Below, piece by piece: positions 1-10,352 of a stretch of 64,000 nucleotides of DNA (position 1 is its first letter; each line of letters opens with the position of its first letter). Origin of the DNA: Helicobacter sp. (lineage in GTDB: Bacteria > Campylobacterota > Campylobacteria > Campylobacterales > Helicobacteraceae); assembly GCF_017502485.1 (NCBI RefSeq), contig NZ_JAFVUX010000043.1:52689-116688 (forward strand), read 5' to 3'. The notes under the pieces are model-generated. The model searched no databases and was not told the origin of the DNA. It saw only the letters and a list, made by a program, of their open reading frames with translations. A program made the translations under genes and the position numbers.

Positions 1-1
1 G

Positions 2-136
2 CAAAGCCTGTGTATGCAGTATCTTCCTCATATCGCAAAGCTTGCCGACAAATGCCATATTTTGCCTTTAGGGGATCAGCCATTGCATATAAAAGGCAAT
101 AGCGTAAGTAAAAATCCCAATACCAATGACAAATAA
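2..136 (+). CDS. Possible C-terminal end of an unknown protein (partial)
   Basis: An open frame enters from the left edge and ends at TAA 134-136, overlapping the 3' end of the convergent lactate permease by about 69 bases. It contains a natural-looking stretch (YLPHIAKLADKCHILPLGDQ). I do not recognise the family. Competing reading: on the minus strand an ATG at 58-56, preceded by AAAGG just after the permease stop, could start a downstream gene of the permease operon. Only one of the two is likely to be real, and the window is too short here to decide. Confidence 0.25.
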   Translation, partial: QSLCMQYLPHIAKLADKCHILPLGDQPLHIKGNSVSKNPNTNDK

Positions 137-1708
137 AATAGAGTATTTTACCGTGAAGCGGAAAAGCTCGGATTCTTTTCCAGCTAGCCCCACTGCTGCA
201 CAAGCGATAGCGATACTTTGAGGGCTGATCATTTTTCCTACAACACCACCCACGGAGTTTGCTGCAAGGAATAATACTTCGTCGACCTTAAGCTGCTGGG
301 CGGTTAGCTGCTGCAATGTGCCAAAAAGAAGATTGGAGCTTGTATCGCTTCCTGTTAGGAAAACGCCTATCCAGCCGACAATTGGAGAGAAGAATGCAAA
401 AGCACTGCCTGTTTGCGAGAGAGCTAGGGCAAGTGTAGCAGAGATGCCACTGTAATTAGATACAAAGGCAAAACCCACAACCAAAGCAATAGTAAGAATC
501 GCCCATTTCATTTCATTAAGCGTTTCACCAAAGGTTGCTATCGCTGTGCCAAGCTTAATGCGCAAAAGAGGGATAGTGATCAATGCCACGATGAAAATTG
601 AAGTTCCTGTGGCATTGATGATGGGAAGTTCAAAAAGTGATTTCACCGCTTTTGCCTTTTTGACAGCTGGCTCAACTTGGATCACTTCTTTTAAGCTTGC
701 GAAGTCAAATTTAAATACCATAGATGCAAGAGCTCCAGAGCCGACAAACAGGCTCTTAAACCACCCTGCTGTCCAAATCAAAATCACGCCAATGAGTAGC
801 ACAAATGGTAGCCAAGCAAGGATAATGTCCTTTGTGCTGTGCTTCTTAATTTCTAGTTTGGAGCTACTACCCACAGATTCATCAAATTTGAAGATATTTT
901 TAGGTTGCCAGAATCGCAAAAATACCGCCACGCATATAATAGACACAACTGCTGATGCAATATCTGGCAACTCAGGTCCGCTATATACGGCTGTTAAATA
1001 TTGCACGACTGCAAAGCTTCCTCCAGCTACTAGAGCCACGGGCCAGGTCTCTTTCACACCTTTTAGTCCATTCATCAAAAACACTAAGAAAAATGGCACA
1101 AAAAGCGAGAGTGGTGGGAGCATATGTCCAGCCATCGCAGAAATCTCAGTAGCAGGCACATTGACCGCCCCAGCCATCGCAGTGATCGGCACACCTACTG
1201 CACCAAATGCCACAGGCGCAGTATTGGCTATAAGGCAAAGCCCAGCTGCATAGAGTGGGCGAAGCCCAAGTCCAACAAGCAGAGCTGCTGTGATAGCCAC
1301 AGGTCCACCAAAGCCAATCGCACCCTCTAAAAACGCGCCAAAGCAGAATCCTATCAAAATCACTTGGATTCTTTGATCTGGCGTGATAGCGATAATAGAT
1401 TCTCGCAAAATATCAAAATACCCAGATTTGACCGTGAGCTTGTAGAGAAAAATTGCCGCAATGATAATCCAAGCAATAGGCCATAGCCCATAAAGCGCAC
1501 CATAAGCAAAGCTCCATAGAGCTTTATCCATAGGCATTTCATAGACAAAAATAGCAATGACAATCGCGCTTATCACGGTTAAAGCCCCGGCCCAGTGCCC
1601 CTTGAGCTTTAGCACAAGCAGAGAGATAAAAAACACGACAATAGGTATAAGTGCGACAAGCGCGCTTAGCCAAGCATTCCCTAATGGGTCATAGGTTTGA
1701 TTCCACAT
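68..1708 (-). CDS. lctP: L-lactate permease (LctP/LldP family)
   Basis: A 546-aa inner-membrane protein that is hydrophobic throughout, with about 12-14 predicted helices, the usual length for the LctP family. The start MWNQTYDPLGNAWLSALVAL and the segment with FLEGAIGFGGPVAI are characteristic. It imports L-lactate (and probably glycolate or D-lactate) with protons. A good ribosome site (AGGAGATCT) precedes ATG 1708. In H. pylori, lctP genes lie close to lutABC and a DAHP synthase; here the DAHP synthase is two genes away but no lut genes are visible inside the window. The family call is firm; the exact substrate range is inferred. Confidence 0.93.
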   Translation of the reverse strand: MWNQTYDPLGNAWLSALVALIPIVVFFISLLVLKLKGHWAGALTVISAIVIAIFVYEMPMDKALWSFAYGALYGLWPIAWIIIAAIFLYKLTVKSGYFDILRESIIAITPDQRIQVILIGFCFGAFLEGAIGFGGPVAITAALLVGLGLRPLYAAGLCLIANTAPVAFGAVGVPITAMAGAVNVPATEISAMAGHMLPPLSLFVPFFLVFLMNGLKGVKETWPVALVAGGSFAVVQYLTAVYSGPELPDIASAVVSIICVAVFLRFWQPKNIFKFDESVGSSSKLEIKKHSTKDIILAWLPFVLLIGVILIWTAGWFKSLFVGSGALASMVFKFDFASLKEVIQVEPAVKKAKAVKSLFELPIINATGTSIFIVALITIPLLRIKLGTAIATFGETLNEMKWAILTIALVVGFAFVSNYSGISATLALALSQTGSAFAFFSPIVGWIGVFLTGSDTSSNLLFGTLQQLTAQQLKVDEVLFLAANSVGGVVGKMISPQSIAIACAAVGLAGKESELFRFTVKYSILFVIGIGIFTYAIAFYMQWLIP

Positions 1709-1838
1709 AATAGATCTCCTTCAGGTGTGCAAAAGAGCTTAAACTTTAGCATATTTCTTAAGGCGTTACAAAGCCTAAAGCGTAGAGTTGCACAAAATTG
1801 GTATAAAGTGGTAAAAAATTAACACTTAGCCACTGCGC

Positions 1839-3440
1839 CTACCAGCTAAAGCCACCCCCGACTTTTACAAGCAAATAACTTGGCACTGCAATCCCAGAGC
1901 CCGCAATTTCGTGACTTAGATGCAAATTGCTTTGCACAGCTATATCAAAAAATCCAAGCAGATTAATGCCCCCTGTTAGGATCATCCCCTCATCGCCATT
2001 GTTGCGGAAGTCATACATTGCGCCCAGTCGTAAATCTATTATTTTAAGATCAATGAGTATCCCACCACCAGCCACCTGTGATTTAGGGCGCATAAGCGAG
2101 ATGGTGTCATTAGGCATTAGATCAATGTCTCCTGCTAGCACGATTTTGTCATTAAGCCAGCCATAGCTCACCCCTGCGCGTATCTGGGTGTTAAGCTTTA
2201 TCATCGTGCCGGTTTTGGCATCAGTTTTGATTTTTGGCATATTGAGATTTTTGGCTACAAAGCCTAAGGTAAGATTTTTGGCAAATCGTGGGGCATAGGC
2301 TAGCCCAGCATCAATCCCAAAGGTATGCGTTTGAGCGATACCATCAAATGTTGGGTTTATGTCTTTTGTTATAGTGTTGAAGCTCCCTTCTTTATCGTAT
2401 CCATATCCTGTCCCAAAGATATATTTAGCATTTAAACCTAGTGCAATATCACCTAGAGATGTTTCAAAAAGATGTCCATACCCTAGCGGTATTTCGGCAA
2501 TCGCTATACTGCTAAGATGGAGCTGGTGCTTTGCTTGATCGCTTAAGATGGAGTGGTTATCAAATTGACCGCTGGATTGTGTGAGTGTAATTCTATCTTT
2601 TGTGAAAGTAACTTTGAGCTCTTGACTATTATTTTTTATAATCACTTGATTATGAGTGGGGTCAATTTTTGCTGTTGCGCTTATAAAAGCACTGGGCATG
2701 ATGCCAAGACTTATTGTCCCGCGCTTTTTCTTTGAGCCGATGTTAAATATAACCCCATTTTGTGTGCTTAGAGAGAAGTCGTTTTTATTAATCATTTCAT
2801 TAAGTGTAATCATATCTGTAACAAATCGATTGAGACTAGGATCGCTTCCTGTCTGGAGAGATATGCCACTACCAAGCGTGGTAAGCAAACTTGGTAGATC
2901 ACTGGGAGAGCCACTTCCTCCCCCACCACCACCACTAGTACCATTACCAAATTTGTCCACCAAGCTTCCTATATTGTCAGGATCGACACTTGTGATCAGT
3001 CCCGCAAGCAGTGCGGCACTCAAAGGATCGTTGCCAAGAGAAGATAGCAGAGCATCTTTAATTTCTGCGGGGGGCTTTTTTTTGAGCTCATCTACCCCAC
3101 CAGCACTTTGTACTATACTTTGAAAAGCACTACTACTACTACCACTACTAAAAAGCTTTGCTAGTTGATTGGGCATATCTGTGAGATTGTCTATATCGAT
3201 GGAAGCAGCGCGAGAGAGATTAGTTTCTTTATATCCTATACCAAAGCTATAAGCAAAGCCGGATCTTTTGCTCATCGCAAGGAGAGCTGGGTTGTAGTAG
3301 AGAGCCCATTGAGAGTTTCTGAGCGCGACCCCAGCCCCACCAATCCCAGCGGAGACATTGCCCATTTGCCCAAATTCTAGCGCACTAAGAGCACTAGAAC
3401 CTAGCAGAATTGATGTGATAGTAATGCATCGCAGAGTCAT
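1839..3440 (-). CDS. TraF-type (FadL-like) outer-membrane beta-barrel protein
   Basis: A 533-aa protein with a signal peptide (residues 1-20, cleavage near SALSA-LEF). It is followed by the pattern GQMGNVSAGIGGAGVA..NSQWALYYNPALLA, typical of the conjugal-transfer TraF/OmpP1-FadL-like family (PF13729) found in Helicobacter genomes. The C-terminal half alternates as beta strands and ends in W, as outer-membrane barrels do. The name TraF is a family label; nothing here suggests conjugation. A low-complexity section contains a glycine run (about residue 170) and a serine run coded by trinucleotide repeats, probably a surface loop. The role is unknown. Confidence 0.7.
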   Translation of the reverse strand: MTLRCITITSILLGSSALSALEFGQMGNVSAGIGGAGVALRNSQWALYYNPALLAMSKRSGFAYSFGIGYKETNLSRAASIDIDNLTDMPNQLAKLFSSGSSSSAFQSIVQSAGGVDELKKKPPAEIKDALLSSLGNDPLSAALLAGLITSVDPDNIGSLVDKFGNGTSGGGGGGSGSPSDLPSLLTTLGSGISLQTGSDPSLNRFVTDMITLNEMINKNDFSLSTQNGVIFNIGSKKKRGTISLGIMPSAFISATAKIDPTHNQVIIKNNSQELKVTFTKDRITLTQSSGQFDNHSILSDQAKHQLHLSSIAIAEIPLGYGHLFETSLGDIALGLNAKYIFGTGYGYDKEGSFNTITKDINPTFDGIAQTHTFGIDAGLAYAPRFAKNLTLGFVAKNLNMPKIKTDAKTGTMIKLNTQIRAGVSYGWLNDKIVLAGDIDLMPNDTISLMRPKSQVAGGGILIDLKIIDLRLGAMYDFRNNGDEGMILTGGINLLGFFDIAVQSNLHLSHEIAGSGIAVPSYLLVKVGGGFSW

Positions 3441-3496
3441 TGTATCTCCAAGATTCTAGGATATAGATTTTCTAAATCGTCCATTTGAACAACGCT

Positions 3497-4885
3497 TTAA
3501 GCAATAAATGAGCCACTATCGATATTGCGCTCTTTTAGGATCTCAGCGACCAAAAATGCAAGCTCGATTGACTGCGTGGCATTAAGCCTTGGGTCACACT
3601 GTGTGGAGTAGCAGCTAGCGAGATTTGCCTCTGTGATGGCTTGTGAGCCACCTACACACTCTGTAACATCAGCACCTGTCATTTCTAGATGGATTCCACC
3701 TGCGATACTACCGCAGGCTTTATGGATTGTAAAAAAACTTTTAACCTCGCTTAAGATCTTATCAAATGCGCGTGTTTTGTAGCCATTGCTGGCTTTGATT
3801 GTGTTTCCATGCATTGGGTCGCAGCTCCACAAAATCGCACGCCCTTCTTTATGCACACTCTCTAAAAGTTTGGGGAAGTTTTTTTCTATCAAATCTGCCC
3901 CCATACGCACGATGAGATTAAGCCTGCCCGGCTCATTGTGTGGGTTTAGAATATCGCAGATCCCTAGAATCTCATCTTTTGTCGCACTAGGTCCGATCTT
4001 CACGCCTACTGGGTTCTCCACACCGCGCAAAAACTCCAAATGCGCCCCATCAAGATCGCGCGTGCGCTCGCCTATCCATAGCATATGTGCGCTACAGTCA
4101 TACCATTTGCCACTTAGGCTATCTTGGCGCACAAGCTGCTCTTCATAGTTTAGTAGCAGGGCTTCGTGGCTTGTGTAGAACTCTGTGGTTTTTAGCGTGG
4201 GGGTGTTGCTAGAATCTATCCCGCAAGCACTCATAAAGCCTAATGCTTGGGTTATGGACTCTGCTAGCTTCTCATATTTTTGCCCTAGGGGATTGGACTT
4301 GACAAAATCTAGATTCCAGCGATGCACTTCATTTAAGTCTGCTAGCCCTCCGCTAGCAAATGCGCGCAGGAGATTGAGTGTAGCAGAGCTTTGGTGGTAG
4401 GCTTGAAGCATTCTTTTTGGACTAGGCTCTCTAGCATCATCATTGAAGGCTAGGGCATTGATAATATCGCCTCGATAGCTTGGCAGAGTCACGCCACCAA
4501 CTTCTTCAGTCTCTGCGCTTCTAGGCTTAGCAAACTGCCCTGCCATACGACCGACCTTGATGATAGGACAGCTTCCAGCAAAGGTTAGAATCGCACCCAT
4601 CTGGATAATAAGCTTAAATAAATCTCGTATCCCAGAGCCACTAAACTGCGAGAAGCTCTCCGCGCAATCACCTCCTTGTAGCAAAAATGCTTTGCCTTGC
4701 TGGGCTTGCGCAAAGCGAGCTTTAAGCATTCTTGCTTCTCCGGCGAATACTAGTGGAGGGTAGGAGGCAAGCTCGGCTTCAGTGGATTCTAGCATAGCGG
4801 TGTCGCGGTAGGTGGGAGTCTGCTTAATGGGGAGAGTGCGCCAAGAGCGCTTGTCCCAAGGTTTAGAAGTTGTATGCGCCACCAT
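3497..4885 (-). CDS. 3-deoxy-7-phosphoheptulonate synthase, class II
   Basis: A 462-aa plant/Mycobacterium-type DAHP synthase. It condenses phosphoenolpyruvate and erythrose-4-phosphate, the first step of the shikimate pathway, in the cytoplasm. Visible signatures are GGDCAES at residues 71-77 (metal-binding Cys and active-site region), [12 protein letters not shown] near 105-116, and DPMHGNT followed by the HLEMTG region, in the family order and at the family's length. A TACAAT -10 box lies 45-50 bases upstream of ATG 4885. H. pylori has the same class II enzyme (HP0134, dhs1), also near lctP. Confidence 0.93.
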   Translation of the reverse strand: MVAHTTSKPWDKRSWRTLPIKQTPTYRDTAMLESTEAELASYPPLVFAGEARMLKARFAQAQQGKAFLLQGGDCAESFSQFSGSGIRDLFKLIIQMGAILTFAGSCPIIKVGRMAGQFAKPRSAETEEVGGVTLPSYRGDIINALAFNDDAREPSPKRMLQAYHQSSATLNLLRAFASGGLADLNEVHRWNLDFVKSNPLGQKYEKLAESITQALGFMSACGIDSSNTPTLKTTEFYTSHEALLLNYEEQLVRQDSLSGKWYDCSAHMLWIGERTRDLDGAHLEFLRGVENPVGVKIGPSATKDEILGICDILNPHNEPGRLNLIVRMGADLIEKNFPKLLESVHKEGRAILWSCDPMHGNTIKASNGYKTRAFDKILSEVKSFFTIHKACGSIAGGIHLEMTGADVTECVGGSQAITEANLASCYSTQCDPRLNATQSIELAFLVAEILKERNIDSGSFIA

Positions 4886-4929
4886 AGTAGTCCTTAAGTG
4901 AATATATACTTTATGTTATGTGTGCGCGT

Positions 4930-4935
4930 ATTGTA
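4930..4935 (-). promoter_or_regulatory. -10 box of the DAHP synthase gene
   Basis: On the minus strand TACAAT is preceded by TATGC. It sits 45 bases before the ATG, a sensible distance for a vegetative sigma-80 promoter. Helicobacter promoters often lack a clear -35 box, and none is visible here. Confidence 0.45.
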
Positions 4936-4940
4936 GCATA

Positions 4941-5738
4941 CTAGAATTTATATTGCACAAAGAGTGAGATAAACATTATCATAAAGACTGCGACCACCAT
5001 AATGCGCACGATTTTTGCTCCTTTTTGCAATGCGAGCTTTGATCCTAGATAGCCTCCAAGCATATTGCATACTATTAGTGGAAGTGCTAGCAGATACAGC
5101 ACGCTTCCACTTAGGATGAAAGCAAGCAAACTGCCCAGCCCAGAGCCTAGGTTAATAAGCTTCGCGCAGCCACTTGCATAGAGCAGATCCATATGTAAAG
5201 CCATATAAAACCCCATTATAAGAAAGCTCCCCGTCCCCGGACCAAAGTAGCCATCATAAAAGCCTATGCTAAGCGATAAAAGCGGTGTGATGAGAAATAT
5301 GTCTTTTGGACTAAAGTGGATTCTACCTTGGCGAAATCTCTTTGGCGCGAGTGCTAGGAGCGCGGCTATGGGGAGTAGGAGTAGGATGATGTCTTTTAGC
5401 GCGCTTTGGCTTGTAAGGATCACTGCCTTTGATCCGATATATGCGCCAATGGTGGAAAAGACAATGCCAACTAGCACGATACGCCATAAGACTTTCTTGT
5501 GGGTGATGAAGTTGAAGCTCGCAATCGCTGTGCCAAAGACTACGATGAATTTATTTGTCCCAAGTGCTAGATGTGGTGGAATCCCTGCTAGAAGCAAGCT
5601 AGGCGTGGAGATGAAGCCCCCTCCTCCAGCGATAGAATCCACAAACCCAGAGAGAAAAAATGCCACACACAGCACAAGTAGTACCCACTCCCACTGTGCT
5701 CCAAGATAGCTGCTAGCATATAGGCTAAGGTTTGGCAT
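4941..5738 (-). CDS. TSUP/TauE-SafE family membrane permease
   Basis: A 265-aa integral membrane protein with about eight hydrophobic segments. The two-fold signature includes SGFVDSIAGGGGFISTPSLL near the N-terminus and FYDGYFGPGTGSFL in the second half, both hallmarks of the TSUP (DUF81, YfcA-like) family of sulfite/organic-anion exporters. The substrate cannot be told from sequence. It stands downstream of gatC on the opposite strand. The start at 5738 follows AAGGAGTATCA, a good ribosome site. Confidence 0.88.
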   Translation of the reverse strand: MPNLSLYASSYLGAQWEWVLLVLCVAFFLSGFVDSIAGGGGFISTPSLLLAGIPPHLALGTNKFIVVFGTAIASFNFITHKKVLWRIVLVGIVFSTIGAYIGSKAVILTSQSALKDIILLLLPIAALLALAPKRFRQGRIHFSPKDIFLITPLLSLSIGFYDGYFGPGTGSFLIMGFYMALHMDLLYASGCAKLINLGSGLGSLLAFILSGSVLYLLALPLIVCNMLGGYLGSKLALQKGAKIVRIMVVAVFMIMFISLFVQYKF

Positions 5739-5860
5739 TGATACTCCTTAAAGATTTGAAGCAAGGGTATTGATAAGGCTTTGCGTGAGTGTTTTCTACA
5801 ACCCTAGAATCCACTTGCACTTAGATTCTAGCGTATCGCAGAGATTTGCCTAGACTCTGC

Positions 5861-5866
5861 TATAAT
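5861..5866 (+). promoter_or_regulatory. -10 box upstream of gatC
   Basis: TATAAT preceded by CTGC, 54 bases before the gatC start. It is consistent with a vegetative promoter for gatC and perhaps uvrA, which follows after 27 bases. Confidence 0.5.
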
Positions 5867-5919
5867 TGCGCCTTTGGATTCTAGCCTATCTTAGCTAAAG
5901 TTTATGTAAGGAGTGTGTG

Positions 5920-6198
5920 ATGGTGATTGATGAGCTGCTTTTAGAGAAGTTGCAGCGACTTGCGATGATTGAATTAAGTAGTGAGGAAGCCAAAGAAGTG
6001 GCGAGTAATCTTAATGAAATTTTAAGCTTTATTGATAATCTCTCTAGTGTTAATACCAACGACATAGTCTTAAGCAATACTGCTAAGACTCCTTTGCGTG
6101 ATGATGTGCCTAAAGATTCTACTATCGCTCAGAGTGTGCTAGAAAACGCCCCTAAAGCACAAGATGGATTTTTCATCGTGCCAAAGATTATCGAATAG
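5920..6198 (+). CDS. gatC: Asp-tRNA(Asn)/Glu-tRNA(Gln) amidotransferase subunit C
   Basis: A 92-aa protein of the GatC family. It is the small stabilising subunit of GatCAB, which amidates Asp-tRNA(Asn) and Glu-tRNA(Gln). The family pattern LQRLAMIELSSEEAK..NLNEILSFIDNLS..NT is clear, and the tail with LRDDVPK matches the conserved end (usually LRxDxP). ATG 5920 is chosen over the in-frame GTG at 5917 because TAAGGAG (5907-5913) is then 6 bases away rather than 3. gatA and gatB are not in the window, as is usual in Helicobacter. Confidence 0.9.
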   Translation: MVIDELLLEKLQRLAMIELSSEEAKEVASNLNEILSFIDNLSSVNTNDIVLSNTAKTPLRDDVPKDSTIAQSVLENAPKAQDGFFIVPKIIE

Positions 6199-6225
6199 CC
6201 TGAAATCTACTTTTAGAGAAGCACT

Positions 6226-9048
6226 ATGCAAGAATACATAGAAATCATCGGCGCAAGGGAGCATAATCTCAAGAATATCCACCTAAAAATCCCCAAAAAC
6301 AAGCTTGTAGTATTTACGGGACTTAGCGGCAGTGGGAAAAGCACCCTTGCTTTTGACACACTCTATGCTGAAGGGCAAAGGCGATATATAGAGTCGCTCT
6401 CAAGCTATGCTAGGCAGTTCTTAGACAAAGTAGGCAAACCCAATGTCGATAAAATCAACGGACTTACTCCAGCCATAGCCATTGATCAAAAAACTACAAG
6501 CAAAAACCCTCGCTCCACTGTTGGCACAATCACAGAGATTTATGACTATCTTCGCTTGCTATATGCGCGCGTAGGCACGCAACATTGTCATTTGTGTGAT
6601 AAGCCTATTTCTTCTATGACTTCTAGTGATATTATTAATCAAGTGTTAGCTTTGCCAAATGAAGCGAAAATACTCATTCTCGCCCCCATTGTGCGAGAGA
6701 AAAAAGGTAGCTTTGCTGATAAAATCCAAGAGTTGCGGCAGAAGGGCTTTGTGCGCGCATATATTGATGGTGTGATGGTGCGGCTTGATGAAGAGATCGA
6801 GCTTGTAAAGACTAAGAAGCATAGTATAAAGATCATCATTGATAGAGTGCAAAATACTCAAGAAAACTCCACGCGCATAGCCCAAGCAGTGGAGAGAGCC
6901 CTGCAAGAATCTTTTGGTGAGGTAGAGATAGAATACACCCTTGATGAGAAACACCACTTAATCCACTATTCCGAGCATTTTGCTTGCTTTGATTGCAAGG
7001 TGAGCTTTGAGCCCCTTGAGCCACTAAGCTTTTCCTTTAACTCCCCTAAGGGTGCTTGTGAGAGTTGCTCTGGGCTAGGGAGCAAATACAGCATTGATTT
7101 AAAAAAGATTTTAAACACTTCTTTACCACTCAATGATGGTGGTATAAAAGTCATCTTTGGCTTTAATCGCAATTATTATGCCGAGCTATTTAAGGCTTTT
7201 TGTGCGCACTATGGTATTGATAGTGCAAAGAGCTTTGATGAGTTAGATAAAACTAAGCAAAACACCTTGCTTTATGGCGGAAGCGAAGAAGTGGAGATCA
7301 TTTGGCGCAATAGTGCGATGAAGCGTCCGTGGAAAGGGATTTTACAAATCGCGTATGATATGTTTAAAGATGAGCGCGATTTACACGACTATATGAGCGA
7401 AAAGTCCTGCGATACTTGCGGGGCAAACCGCTTAAAGCTCGAGTCTCTAAGCGTAAAAGTCGCAGGTAAAGGTATAGGCGATGTGATCACAATGCCCATT
7501 GAAGAAGCATATGAGTTTTTTTCTAATGCAAGCAACTTCGCCTACTTTAGTAAGCAACAAAGCTTTATTGCTGCGCCGATTTTGCGTGAGATCGTGGAGC
7601 GATTATTTTTCCTTGTGGATGTGGGGTTAGGCTATCTTACTTTGCGCAGAGATGCGCGCACCATTAGTGGAGGGGAGAGCCAGCGCATACGCATAGCCAG
7701 TCAAATAGGAAGCGGGCTTACAGGCGTGCTCTATGTGCTAGATGAGCCAAGTATAGGACTGCACGAGCGCGACACACTAAAGCTCATTAAAACCCTGCGC
7801 AACCTACAAGAAAAGGGTAATTCTGTCATTGTCGTAGAGCATGATAGAGAGACAATTTTACACGCGGATTTTATTGTCGATATCGGTCCGGGTGCTGGGG
7901 CTTTAGGCGGGGAAGTGATTTATAGTGGAAATCTTGCAGGTATGCTTAAAGCTAACACGCTTACAGCAGATTTTATCAATCGCAAGCGCGACATCTCCTA
8001 CCAAACTAATCGTAAAAAAGAGCAGTGGCTCTCTATCAACAATGTCTCTATCAACAACATCAAAAACCTTAGCACCAAAATCCCCTTGCAAAACTTCGTT
8101 TGTGTAACAGGCGTGAGTGGCAGTGGGAAAAGCTCTTTAATCCTACAAACCCTGCTTCCCGTAGCTCAAGAGATTTTGAATAATGCGCGCAAGATTAAAA
8201 AATGCGATGGTGTGGAGATTATAGGGCTAGAGCATTTAGATAAAGTCATCTACCTTGATCAAAGCCCTATAGGTCGCACTCCAAGGAGTAATCCAGCTAC
8301 CTACACAGGCACGATGGATGAGATCCGCGCGGTATTTGCGCAGACAAAAGAGGCAAAGATTCTAGGATTTGGGGTGTCGCGCTTTAGCTTTAATGTGCGA
8401 GGAGGACGGTGTGAAAAATGCCAAGGAGAAGGCGAGATCACCATAGAAATGCACTTTTTGCCAGATGTGATGGTCAAATGCGATCTGTGCCAAGGTAGCA
8501 AATACAATGCTCAAACCCTGCAAGTCAAATACAAAGGCAAGTCCATAGCCGATGTACTAGCAATGAGCGTTGATAGCGCGTGTGAGTTTTTCGCTAAGCT
8601 TCCTAGAATCCATCAAAAGTTACAAACCTTGCAAGATGTGGGGTTGGGCTATATCACTCTAGGGCAGAATGCCACGACACTAAGTGGGGGGGAAGCACAG
8701 AGAATCAAACTTGCTAAAGAGCTAAGTCGCAAAGATACAGGGCGCACGCTTTATGTGCTAGATGAGCCTACCACAGGACTACACTTTGGCGATGTGGATA
8801 GACTAACAAAAGTGCTACACCATCTTGTAGAGCTGGGCAATAGTGTGATTGTTGTTGAGCATAATTTGGATCTTATAAAAAACGCGGATTATATCATTGA
8901 TATGGGACCAGAAGGTGGCGATAAGGGGGGCGAGGTCATCTTAGCAGGCGATGTAGCAAGCTTTGTAAAAGCCGCGCCAAAATCTCGTAGCTACACAGCA
9001 AAGTTCTTGGCTAAAGAGCTAGAAGAGCAGAAAAATAAGCCAAAGTAG
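6226..9048 (+). CDS. uvrA: Excinuclease ABC subunit A
   Basis: A 940-aa DNA damage sensor of nucleotide excision repair, full length for the family. It has two ABC ATPase modules: Walker [10 protein letters not shown] at 32-40 with the signature SGGESQR near 479 and [12 protein letters not shown], then GVSGSGKSS at 629-637 with LSGGEAQR near 818 and [12 protein letters not shown]. Zinc-finger cysteines are seen near CHLC, CFDC/CESC and [14 protein letters not shown]. The TAG stop is embedded in the repeated GATTCTAG element. Its partner uvrB appears truncated at the right edge of this same window (see that entry). Confidence 0.97.
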   Translation: MQEYIEIIGAREHNLKNIHLKIPKNKLVVFTGLSGSGKSTLAFDTLYAEGQRRYIESLSSYARQFLDKVGKPNVDKINGLTPAIAIDQKTTSKNPRSTVGTITEIYDYLRLLYARVGTQHCHLCDKPISSMTSSDIINQVLALPNEAKILILAPIVREKKGSFADKIQELRQKGFVRAYIDGVMVRLDEEIELVKTKKHSIKIIIDRVQNTQENSTRIAQAVERALQESFGEVEIEYTLDEKHHLIHYSEHFACFDCKVSFEPLEPLSFSFNSPKGACESCSGLGSKYSIDLKKILNTSLPLNDGGIKVIFGFNRNYYAELFKAFCAHYGIDSAKSFDELDKTKQNTLLYGGSEEVEIIWRNSAMKRPWKGILQIAYDMFKDERDLHDYMSEKSCDTCGANRLKLESLSVKVAGKGIGDVITMPIEEAYEFFSNASNFAYFSKQQSFIAAPILREIVERLFFLVDVGLGYLTLRRDARTISGGESQRIRIASQIGSGLTGVLYVLDEPSIGLHERDTLKLIKTLRNLQEKGNSVIVVEHDRETILHADFIVDIGPGAGALGGEVIYSGNLAGMLKANTLTADFINRKRDISYQTNRKKEQWLSINNVSINNIKNLSTKIPLQNFVCVTGVSGSGKSSLILQTLLPVAQEILNNARKIKKCDGVEIIGLEHLDKVIYLDQSPIGRTPRSNPATYTGTMDEIRAVFAQTKEAKILGFGVSRFSFNVRGGRCEKCQGEGEITIEMHFLPDVMVKCDLCQGSKYNAQTLQVKYKGKSIADVLAMSVDSACEFFAKLPRIHQKLQTLQDVGLGYITLGQNATTLSGGEAQRIKLAKELSRKDTGRTLYVLDEPTTGLHFGDVDRLTKVLHHLVELGNSVIVVEHNLDLIKNADYIIDMGPEGGDKGGEVILAGDVASFVKAAPKSRSYTAKFLAKELEEQKNKPK

Positions 9049-9202
9049 ATTCTAGTGTGGATGTGGGGCTACGGATTCTATTGCGACTATGGATATTTGT
9101 GGCAAGGCTTCTTTATACTAGAATCTAGCTTTACAAAGTCTGGATTCTAGGGGGCTCTATTCTTTATAGGCTTACACTAGAATCTAGCTTGATGGATTCT
9201 AG
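9048..9202. repeat. Cluster of GATTCTAG/CTAGAATC elements between convergent genes
   Basis: The gap between uvrA and trmL is largely made of the motif: GATTCTAG 9048-9055, a GAATCTAG copy 9121-9128, GATTCTAG 9143-9150, CTAGAATCTAG 9177-9187 and GATTCTAG 9195-9202. The outermost copies overlap the stop regions of both genes. The copies at 9177-9184 and 9195-9202 face each other and can form a stem of 8 base pairs. No open frame or RNA gene is visible here. Confidence 0.75.
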
Positions 9203-9657
9203 GCTTTGCAAGAAAGTTGGCGTAGTACTTCATAAGCGACGACCCCAACACTTGTAGAGAGATTAAGGCTACGCGCGTGGCTTGCCATAGGGATTGTTAG
9301 GCACTGCTTGTTGTTTGCATTTAAGATACTTTCGCTAATACCCGCATCTTCGCGCCCAAAGTAGAGAAAGCACTCTTGGTCGAAATGCGCTTGGTAGTAA
9401 GGCTTATTTGCTTTAGTCGTTAGGAAAAAGTGCCTAGAGTCTAGCGGATATTGCGCCCAAAAATGCTCCAAGCTATCCCACTCACATTTTTGCAAATACT
9501 GCCAATAATCTAGTCCAGCACGCTTGAGAGACTTCTCGCTAAGGCAGAATCCAAAAGGGTGGATGAGATGAAGTGTAGCATTTGTGGCGACACAGAGCCT
9601 ACCGATATTCCCTGTGTTTTGAGGGATTCTAGGCTCTATTAAGATGATATGAAGCAT
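9199..9657 (-). CDS. trmL: tRNA (cytidine/uridine(34)-2'-O)-methyltransferase
   Basis: A 152-aa SPOUT-class enzyme that 2'-O-methylates the wobble nucleotide of tRNA-Leu isoacceptors. The compact YibK/TrmL form is complete: N-terminal EPRIPQNTGNIGRLC, motif 2 LYFGREDAG, and the knot motif IPM...RSLNLSTSVGVVAYE. The start at 9657 is 17 bases beyond the end of the upstream lipoprotein gene on the same strand, so the two are probably co-transcribed. Confidence 0.9.
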   Translation of the reverse strand: MLHIILIEPRIPQNTGNIGRLCVATNATLHLIHPFGFCLSEKSLKRAGLDYWQYLQKCEWDSLEHFWAQYPLDSRHFFLTTKANKPYYQAHFDQECFLYFGREDAGISESILNANNKQCLTIPMASHARSLNLSTSVGVVAYEVLRQLSCKA

Positions 9658-9674
9658 AGCGCATTTAAAGTGAG

Positions 9675-10229
9675 CTATCCTCTTGTAGGACCATCAATAA
9701 TATCATCGACAGCTTGAGAGAGCGCAGCAGCGGCAGCTTTGTCAAGAGATTTGGAGTTTAGCAGATTGCTTTTTAGCAAATCGGTGTTGAGCTTTTGGAT
9801 TTTAACAAGCACCCATAGTGTGCCATCTTTGCTTACCCACTTATTAGTGATCTTTGAGCCTGCTAGCACTTGATCGACACTATTGCGGATAGCTTGCACA
9901 GCTTCTTGATTGACACTATTTTCATCGCTTGTGGCAAGCTCTTTGTATTTGCTCTCAATTCTTGTAGAAATCTGTGTAGCAAGCTCCACGCGTGCTGCCG
10001 CTCCTGCTTGTGTAGTGGCGAAGTTTAGGTTGTTATTTTTGACCTTCGCGCTTCCTGTAGCACTAAGCAAGTCATTGTTAGATTCTATCACCCAAGCAGG
10101 CGCGCCCTCTAGTGAAGCGTTGATTTCTTTGTTATCGCCTAAACCCTTTTTACAGCCATTGATCCCAAGTATTGATATAAGCACAAGGCTAGCAAGCGCA
10201 CCAAGTTTCAAAGAAGCAGAAAATTTCAT
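9675..10229 (-). CDS. LPP20-family outer-membrane lipoprotein
   Basis: A 184-aa precursor. The start is placed at ATG 10229 (MKFSASLK) rather than the in-frame ATG at 10247 because AAAGGA lies just before it. The signal peptide ends in the lipobox ILGINGC, so the protein is lipidated. The mature part has GAPAWV...SATGSA and ARVELATQI, the pattern of LPP20 (PF02169), known in H. pylori as Lpp20 and relatives. The role is structural or unknown. Confidence 0.8.
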   Translation of the reverse strand: MKFSASLKLGALASLVLISILGINGCKKGLGDNKEINASLEGAPAWVIESNNDLLSATGSAKVKNNNLNFATTQAGAAARVELATQISTRIESKYKELATSDENSVNQEAVQAIRNSVDQVLAGSKITNKWVSKDGTLWVLVKIQKLNTDLLKSNLLNSKSLDKAAAAALSQAVDDIIDGPTRG

Positions 10230-10300
10230 AAAGATCCTTTTATGCAAGATTCTAGGATTATAAAATATATTTGTTAATGGCAGCTTTAAAGGAGTTTGAT

Positions 10301-10306
10301 TATAAT
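10301..10306 (+). promoter_or_regulatory. -10 box of trpS
   Basis: TATAAT preceded by TTGAT, 47 bases upstream of the trpS ATG. The intervening leader is about 35-40 bases and carries the ribosome site AAAGGA. No tRNA-like T-box or attenuator is visible. Confidence 0.55.
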
Positions 10307-10352
10307 TCGCACCTTTAACACTATATAAAACATAGAGATATAAAGGATTCTT

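Noticed and set aside
546..1253. 235-codon open frame opposite lctP
   Set aside because: Antisense to a clear permease gene, composition of a shadow frame, no ribosome site.
1839..3440. Evidence for a conjugative element from the TraF label
   Set aside because: TraF here is only a family name for an outer-membrane protein; no other transfer genes are nearby.
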